Program-made: the position numbers and the translations under genes
DNA from: Thysanoteuthis rhombus
Taxonomy: Eukaryota > Mollusca > Cephalopoda > Oegopsida > Thysanoteuthidae
Assembly: GCA_963457665.1 (NCBI GenBank)
Contig: OY735227.1
Location: forward strand, 42,150,820 to 42,214,819
Length of the DNA: 64,000 nt
Reading direction: 5' to 3'
Notes under the pieces: generated by a model
What the model saw: the letters and a program-made list of their open reading frames with translations, nothing else
What the model was told of the DNA's origin: nothing
Databases searched by the model: none
In this document: one piece after another, positions 57,561 through 64,000 of the stretch
Layout: every line of letters starts with the position of its first letter
How positions within the stretch are numbered: position 1 is the first letter of the stretch

Positions 57561-58530
57561 CGAGGAAGGAGAGGGTCTTCTTGTTTTCACAATCAAGCAA
57601 TTGATTTACTCTAAAGGCTGGCGCAACAAAATCTAAGTAGCCCTGTTTCAGACTAAGCTTGGCTCACTTAAGTAGGTATGTATAATACAGCTTACCGTCA
57701 GCTCGAATTAAGTCCCTAAAAACTCTGAAAATGCATCTTGCCGAGCGAGCAAGCACTACAAAGTGGAGTTAGTGCAATGTTACCCGGAGTTTTACAAGAA
57801 AACTAGTCAATAGGCGCTTATAAAAGAACTTTCAGGGAATACTTTCGTACCGGAATAAATGCATAAATTGCCTGAATTCTTACTTGCTCTCTTTTACTCA
57901 TCCAGTTGCAAATCTCTCTTTAATTTACTTGTCCAATGATGACGGACCTATAACACGTGTGTCAGCAATGGTACGTTGAGGGTCTCAAAATAATTCAATT
58001 TAATTTTACGATTCTAGTTTTCGAAAATATATTTTGAAATTTCAAATTATGTTATTTAACTCTTAGTTTTATATCAGAAAAATCGGCCGCTTATTCATAA
58101 TCATTTACCTAGAATAAAAACACAGGAAAGTGAAACCCCGATAACAGAATTGTTTAGAAAAAAAAATTGAAATTTCGATACATTACGTTGAAAAGGTTGG
58201 CCATCACTGTACTAGTCTGACACAAGGCTACAGAACTGGAGTACCATGAGGATGATTATTTTTTTTGCGAGCAGGTAGACTCATGAAAGCTTGGTTCAGT
58301 AAAATCTTCCAACATCCCTCAATGTGACTTGGTTCGAGACTAAAGTGTGCTTCAGCAACTGCGTGTTGTTACTTTCCAAATTGGACTTAGCATAAGACGG
58401 TGGGAATAAATAGAATTTAGGAGAACTCTTCACTTTTATCATTTAGAAAATCTCTTCGAAAGCTTTTCATTTTGACTCCCCCGAACGAAGTTCACAATTT
58501 GTTGGAAACTGAATTTGAAGAATAAGCTGA
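57561..58530. other. Noncoding DNA, nothing recognised
   Basis: No coding, RNA or shared repeat signal seen. Confidence 0.4.
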
Positions 58531-58898
58531 GATGCTGCTGAGTCAAACTCTACTTCAATTTCTATTCTGACTGAAGATGATTACTGCAACTTTTGTATTG
58601 GATATATATGTCATGTTACAAGAACGTCAGAACCCCTGGAGATCATGACTCAACGGGGATACCCAGAAATGTGCGGAACTTGCTGACGAGAAAAAAAAAA
58701 TCATAATATTGACCCTGCAACGCCCAGGATAGGTCTGGTGAATCTTGGAGGTTGGGGGGGGGGCTGTCTACCTTGGAAGGTGGATACTCCAAACATGAAT
58801 TCAATGCATTTGTCCAGTGGCTTATTTACGTTTATGGAAGAATTGGAAGAATTGGTCGAAAGTTTAGATCACTGTCTAAAATGGAGTTAATACGGTAC

Positions 58899-58963
<65 letters not shown>

Positions 58964-59222
58964 TTGTATGGACGTATTTATTTCTTAAAAAGCAATAAGC
59001 CCGCGCGTATCTGCATGATAAATTTTCCTCATTATCTAAGATAAGTCAATTTAGTTCCGTCAGTGAAACAACCTCCTGGAAATCAGTTTGGTCGTGAGTT
59101 CGAATCACGGTTGAGGAAAATGGGTTTCCCACATCGGTTTACATTCCTCATTTTGATAAAGATTTTTTTTTTTTTGGCACGGTAGGAAAACAAATTCAAC
59201 TCCTTACTTTGTACTGGGGTTT
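58531..59222 (+). mobile_element. SINE family A, copy 6, interrupted
   Basis: The body GATGCTGCTGAGTCAAACTC and GAAGATGATTACTGCAACTT at the left and AATAAGCCCGCGCGTATCTG, ACAACCTCCTGGAAATCAG, GAGTTCGAATCACGG and the tail at the right belong to one SINE. They are separated by about 350 bp of other DNA and a (TA)n tract. Confidence 0.65.
58898..58961 (+). repeat. (TA)n microsatellite
   Basis: About 32 uninterrupted TA units, at the position of the AT-rich linker of SINE A. Confidence 0.97.
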
Positions 59223-60946
59223 TACAACAAAACCAACAATACTTAATATCTGAAATGGTAAATTTATGTGAGTGGCGTCGATCACTTTTTAAACATGTTA
59301 GCTGGTCATAAATTTTTGCCCTAAAAGTCAAAGGCTACTTGCCCCATGAACCGGCTGTAGAGATACTGATGCCTTGGGTGTGCCGTATTTTGGCGCCCTT
59401 TAAATTATGGTTATATCTCATGGTCAAATTCCGGCACTTTTAATCATTTTTTTTTTTTTTTTTCGTGGTTCATCGCCTGACCCTTTACAATGTTTCATTA
59501 AAATTCATTGAGAACTTTTGGAAATATGGTGTGGAAAGATATGAGAATTTGGTGATATTATTTGGTATGGACATATAACTACGACATAGGGGAAGTAATT
59601 GTGCACGTATCTACCCCTAAATACCATCGCTTCTTTCGCATTCTATTATCCACCGTACCAAGGAATGTCATAGAAATTTGAGAACTTTTAGAGATATCGG
59701 GTGGATGTACATGAGCATATAAGTTTTTAGCACACATAGGTATCCTCTTTCACTCCCTTGTAGGGTAGAAAAAAGGCCAGGAAACATAATCCGCTATGGG
59801 TGTCTGTGCGTGGTCGTCATCATATCCTTATTCTCAATTGGATAACTTTGTTATTCCTTGATATATTTCGATGAAATTTTGTCTTGTGGAGAGATTATAC
59901 CCTGGAGATGGTGTGTTATGGCCGATCGGATTGTTTGTTAACATTTCACACGTAAAAAAACGTTGTTTGTTTACATGTGGGAAAATTTCTCCAGTCGTGA
60001 TCAACTTTGCTGAAATTTGGATATAATGTAACAAAAAACCCAGAAATTTTAAAACAGTGAGTTACGGTCGGTCCGAATGTTTGTTTGCATTCTATACGTA
60101 AATAACTATACGTTAGCATACAAAAAATATGGAGCTGGTCAGCTGATAAGAATGAAAATTGTTATATAGGTTTTTGGACACCTAATTTACAGAAAGTATG
60201 TAACGTTTTTAAGAAATTTATGATTTGAGGCTAGCGCAATCGTGCTCGTCGTAGGAAGAGATCGGAAAGGCCTTTGTCCAGTCGTTGACTTACAACGGCT
60301 TATATATGATATAATGGGTGTGAATGGTCGCGTATGATAAGCACCCAACAAACCATTTTTTTTTAAAGTTGATATTTTCAATATTTTTAGAACAACAATG
60401 CTCTCGTTTTTTTTTTTAATCAAACATTTTGATGCTTGAACCCTCTGCACTATGATTCATAAAGTATTTGAGCTTCGAAATTAAACAGACAAGCATCGTG
60501 GCTTTAAAACCAAAGGGAATATCATCTTTTAAAAAAATGGTTTTAAATGATGACTGACGTCATACATGAATAACAGTGACACAGTGACGTACGCGAAAAC
60601 TGATGACGAATTCATTCCCACTTCAAAAGTTCTAGTCAGGTCGACTTGTTTTTACTGAAGTTTGCAAATCGCATTTACAAGAATTGATAATAGAGGATTT
60701 GAAATAGTTCACGTCATTTTTGAATGATACTTCATGGAGGAATTAATTCTGTTTTGTTTACTTTTTAGATGTTAATAAAGCAACGGAATTTGAACCTCAC
60801 GTAGCCAAGCTTGTTTACTTTATCATTGAATCTAGAGTTACATCGTATTCGTGGGGAATTAATACTTTGTATTCTAGATAATAAATTAAGGTAAATAAAG
60901 CAAATTCACAAAATACACATCTTTTGATACATCATTTGTTGCAGTT
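59223..60946. other. Noncoding DNA, nothing recognised
   Basis: Contains short T runs near 59162 and 59448. No exon or shared repeat was recognised. Confidence 0.4.
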
Positions 60947-60952
60947 TTTATT
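60947..60952 (-). promoter_or_regulatory. Candidate poly(A) signal of the - strand FEM1-like gene
   Basis: TTTATT on the + strand reads AATAAA on the gene strand, about 31 bases after the stop codon, implying a very short 3'UTR. Confidence 0.45.
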
Positions 60953-60982
60953 TGATTCTTATTTACAGTACATTGCCTTTGT

Positions 60983-62755
60983 TTATTTTGCTCCTTGCTC
61001 CTTGCTTGCTCTGACAATTCCCCCATGTCTTTTAATGATGGGAATTATATCCCGAGGACAGTCCTCCTCAAAGACAGCAATTTTGTTCTTGGAGATCGTT
61101 TTGGCAGCGAGACACTTCAAGCTGATATGATCCAAATCATTCTTGATAATACCGTGTGTTTTCAACGTCATCAGAACATCTTCCTGGGCGAAATTTAATG
61201 CGTCAACGTCACTTCCGTATTTGACGAGGAAAGAAGCAATCTGGAGTTTATTATCGTTCAACGGCACCCCAATATGGTGAAGGGGGGTATTATTCTGATG
61301 ATCCACGGCGTTGATATCGGCCCCGCATTGAACAAGAAGCTTCACGCCAAAATGAAGATCCAGTTTTACGGCTTGATGCAATAAAGTTGTCTGTAGATTC
61401 CTTGATTTCTCTTTTATTACCATTTCCTTGAGTCTTTCCAGAACAGAATTACTCTGTTCAGGCGAAAGGTCGGAATCCAAAAGAAACTGAACAAATTTAA
61501 TTAAAACAGAAATTATATTTGAATACTTTTCAGTTTCTACCAAAGTCATTTTTTCTGATTTCAACAACATCGTCCATACTTTTTCTTCAATAAATTCCAT
61601 GTGTAAGCAGGTCTGAGTAATAACGTTTTCGGGATCGAACAGCCTTGACTCTCCATGTAAATATGAGTTTATTATACTAAGAAATATGGAATGTAAACGA
61701 CTGTTTAGTGGATCAGGATTCTCCCAATTGAGCCGGAAAATATCCATAAGCAATTTATTTGATACGTAACTATCACCAGGAAACAGCTCATAAATCTTAA
61801 TCGCTGCGTCCACACAGAAGGTGTGAAACGGTGTCATTGTACGCAAGAAGATATTCAATGCCTCGAACATCAAAAATTTTGGGTTGAACTTGCTTTTCAA
61901 TAAGTCCCCTTTGTTCTGAAATGGTGTGAATATCCCAAGAGTCTGTATTTCGGAATCATCTCTTAGCAGAGAATGTTTATTCCGAAAATCAAATGCCTGT
62001 TTCCAACACTGGAATGATTCAATGAAATTCTGACGAATAGCCATTTTGCCTCCCTGGATTTCAAATGATTTGATTACTTCCTCGGCGGGAAATACGCTTT
62101 CAGTCAAATAGTTCATTAAACAAGAGTCATTTTTGCGTATGGCTACGCTCAAGGCATTGTTACCTCTCCAGTCCCTCTTCGATACATCGATATCTTGATC
62201 CATTAAGAATGAAATAATATCATACTTTTTCATATCAGCTGCAAATATTAAAGGATTTCGACCCATATTGTCAGTACGATCGATATCACAACCTAACTTG
62301 ATGGCAGAGATCAGGTAATTCATACTTTGACCCGACTTCATCACATGTCCATTGGTATAAATGTCGGCCCCTTTGCTCATTAAAAACTTCGCTATGGTCA
62401 GTTTTCCATATTCGCAGGCTTCGTTGACTACAGTAGATCCATTGGCTGTAGGGGCGTTCACATTAGCCCCAAGATGAACTAATAGCTCTACCATTGACAT
62501 GTTCCCATTTTTGATGGCACAAAACAATGGTGGAAAATTCCAAAAACCCTTAAGAATTCCTTTTTCAATGTCGGCATCGCATTCAGTAACCAAGAAATGA
62601 ACGATGTTTTCTAACCCCAATTCAACAGCTTGGTACAACAGGGTTTTTTCCGGTCCGTAGCTCAACAGTGTGTGACGATGTTTCAAATCAACAGAAGAAA
62701 AAATATTCCGCATATTCTTTACGTCATTAGTCTCCTCATAACCGCTTAGAATCAT
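60983..62755 (-). CDS. FEM1-like CRL2 substrate receptor, divergent - strand gene
   Basis: 590 residues from the first ATG after a TTTTTTTCCAG acceptor (exon begins at 62788). The frame stays open through the 33 bases between acceptor and ATG, so an upstream exon could add residues. It has the most regular ankyrin array of the six: TLLYQAVELGLENIVHFLVT, LFCAIKNGNMSMVELLVHLG, VNEACEYGKLTIAKFLMSKG and more up to about residue 225. The TPR-like centre has SFQCWKQAFDFRNK. C-terminal ankyrin repeats (TLLHQAVKLDLHFGVKLLVQ; NNTPLHHIG) are followed by an intact BC-box-like ISLKCLAAKTI, which resembles FEM1B's SLKCLAARAV. The Cul2-box part is weaker (CPRDIIPIIKRH). It faces the cluster tail to tail with paralog 4. 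FEM1 family membership is firm; which vertebrate FEM1 it is nearest to is not settled by eye. Confidence 0.87.
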   Translation of the reverse strand: MILSGYEETNDVKNMRNIFSSVDLKHRHTLLSYGPEKTLLYQAVELGLENIVHFLVTECDADIEKGILKGFWNFPPLFCAIKNGNMSMVELLVHLGANVNAPTANGSTVVNEACEYGKLTIAKFLMSKGADIYTNGHVMKSGQSMNYLISAIKLGCDIDRTDNMGRNPLIFAADMKKYDIISFLMDQDIDVSKRDWRGNNALSVAIRKNDSCLMNYLTESVFPAEEVIKSFEIQGGKMAIRQNFIESFQCWKQAFDFRNKHSLLRDDSEIQTLGIFTPFQNKGDLLKSKFNPKFLMFEALNIFLRTMTPFHTFCVDAAIKIYELFPGDSYVSNKLLMDIFRLNWENPDPLNSRLHSIFLSIINSYLHGESRLFDPENVITQTCLHMEFIEEKVWTMLLKSEKMTLVETEKYSNIISVLIKFVQFLLDSDLSPEQSNSVLERLKEMVIKEKSRNLQTTLLHQAVKLDLHFGVKLLVQCGADINAVDHQNNTPLHHIGVPLNDNKLQIASFLVKYGSDVDALNFAQEDVLMTLKTHGIIKNDLDHISLKCLAAKTISKNKIAVFEEDCPRDIIPIIKRHGGIVRASKEQGAK

Positions 62756-62788
62756 GTCCAAGGCTTCTCTAAGCAGATAAGGCCAGGC

Positions 62789-63086
62789 CTGGAAAAAAAG
62801 AAAAAAAAAAATGTTTCGAGTTAGAGTGACTTTCAGGGCCAGCGTAAAAAAATTCGTACACCCAAAGCGAGACTTGAAATTTCTGCCTGACTATTTTCCA
62901 GTTTCGATAGCGCCCCTTGGCGACTGCTCAAGCTCGTGTCAGCCCCTGAATAATTCAGTAGTAAAGAACTGCAAGTTTTGCTCTTTGATTTCTGCTCCAA
63001 TTGTGGACACTCGGTTAAATGCAAATTAAAGATAATTTCATTTTGATACTCGTTAAAAGCCGCCTTCGGTTTAGTTTAGCGTTGTC
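62789..63086. other. Upstream flank of the - strand gene
   Basis: On the gene strand it begins with the polypyrimidine tract of the acceptor. The short frames here are not recognisable, and no first exon or Staf-like motif was found before the window ends. Confidence 0.4.
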
Positions 63087-63322
63087 ATTTCAGCGCAGGT
63101 ATTTCAGCGCGGGCATTTCAGCGCAGGCATTTCAGCGCAGGCATTTCAGCGCAGGTATTTCAGTGCGGGCATTTCAGCGCAGGCATTTCAGCGCGGGCAT
63201 TTCAGCGCGGGCATTTCAGCGCAGGCATTTCAGCGCAGGTATTTCAGCGCAGGCATTTCAGCACAGGCATTTCAGCGCGGTCATTTCAGCGCAGGCATTT
63301 CAGCGCAACCGTTTCAGCACCG
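63087..63322 (+). repeat. 14-bp GC-rich minisatellite, about 17 units
   Basis: Head-to-tail units ATTTCAGCGCAGGC with A/G and C/T variants at a few fixed positions; the last units degenerate. It stands out by GC content from its AT-rich surroundings. The 117-codon frame across it reads a 14-residue period only because three units make 42 bases. Confidence 0.95.
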
Positions 63323-64000
63323 AAGGGCAACATTCTGCTGAACTCATCTGCGATACAAAACTTATTTCTTAAAATTATCAACCAAAAATTCTTTTTTCAA
63401 AGTATTTCAAAATATAACCAAATTGAATACATCACGAAAATATATAATAAATGCTAATGGGTCGATTTCAATAAATTTTCGTGATGAATTCAATTCTGAA
63501 TTATTTTTTTTTATGAGGAAGGTACTATATAAAAAATCTCATGAACGCCCGCCCCATTTTGATTTCATAACATCTCAATACATTATCCTTTGGATCCCCA
63601 ACAATATATACATTTCAATAAAGATAATTGGATTTTAATTTGATCTTGCTAGCCATTATTTTCAAGTTGGCTCTGAATCAGAAAATAAAAAATGCTAAGA
63701 AAATATTCTATTTTGAAAGTTTTCCGATGTTTTCCTTTCATTGAAATACAGTGTACACTTTCTGTTAAAAAAAACAACATATATCTGCAGACTTTCATTT
63801 TCTTTAAAAGCTGCTTTTTATCGCAACTTTACTCAAGCCATCAATCTACAAAAGTGAGGAAAAAGCATGTGTGTTACTGTTTCATTCAATAAAAAAGAAA
63901 AATGAATTATCACTGCTACTGATACTACTGGTGCAGAAACAATAACAAATATGGCGGTGAGAGACCTCGGAGTGGCGAATAGACGGTAGATTTAAAGATT
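63323..64000. other. Noncoding DNA, nothing firm
   Basis: Includes a short family G tail fragment (GCTTTTTATCGCAACTTTA near 63812). No coding feature supported. Confidence 0.4.

Noticed and set aside
63087-63322. CRISPR-like array
   Set aside because: The units are 14 bp, directly adjacent and without spacers, in eukaryotic DNA.
63019-63372. 117-codon open frame with a 14-residue period (AFQRRHFSAGIS)
   Set aside because: It is the minisatellite read in frame. The 14-bp unit gives a periodic peptide by arithmetic, and no conserved domain or start context supports a gene.
63950-63975. ATGGCGGTGAG as a first coding exon with donor on the + strand
   Set aside because: A single short coincidence at the window edge with no supporting downstream exon.

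Overview
The window looks like nuclear DNA of an invertebrate animal. The reasons are FEM1-family genes (ankyrin-repeat substrate receptors of animal CUL2 ubiquitin ligases), spliced 5' untranslated exons, an AT-rich background with long homopolymers and microsatellites, tRNA-derived SINEs, decayed non-LTR retrotransposons and MITEs. I cannot name the clade from sequence alone. A 200-base assembly gap lies at 18223-18422.

The only convincing protein genes are six FEM1-like genes, each read from one long coding exon of about 590-604 codons. Four closely related paralogs lie head to tail on the + strand (13994-15787, 27537-29336, 43905-45719, 53498-55312). A diverged + strand relative lies to their left (2464-4230), and a second diverged relative lies to their right on the - strand (60983-62755). 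In the four central genes a polypyrimidine tract and acceptor AG sit immediately before the ATG, so the 5'UTR is in an upstream exon. For three of them I find that upstream part: a ZNF143/Staf-like promoter motif followed 94-99 bases later by a conserved AG|GTAA donor (donor exons ending at 23536, 38510 and 51637). Five of the six proteins keep the full FEM1 layout: N-terminal ankyrin repeats, central TPR-like region, two C-terminal ankyrin repeats, and a VHL-box of Elongin-binding BC-box plus Cul2-box. The leftmost gene lacks the VHL-box, and its last codons lie in a local tandem repeat.

The DNA between genes is mostly old repeats. These include a dimeric tRNA-derived SINE (family A), a MITE with TTGAAC ends (B), a MITE with GCCATTC ends (C), a MITE of about 407 bp with GGTTCGC ends (E), a LINE family with at least six decayed copies (F), further SINE-like families (G, H, K, N), a near-perfect 48-bp-armed hairpin enclosing a hammerhead-ribozyme-like core (43581-43728), a large fold-back (31490-32345) and a 14-bp minisatellite (63087-63322). 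The introns of the FEM1-like genes are packed with the same repeats. That gives ample substrate for unequal exchange, and the coding exons show signs of gene conversion.

In function, the cluster most likely encodes a lineage-specific set of CRL2 degron receptors that share the ligase-docking end and differ in the substrate-facing ankyrin part. This is inference from family knowledge. Expression, substrates and the completeness of the transcripts cannot be seen here.
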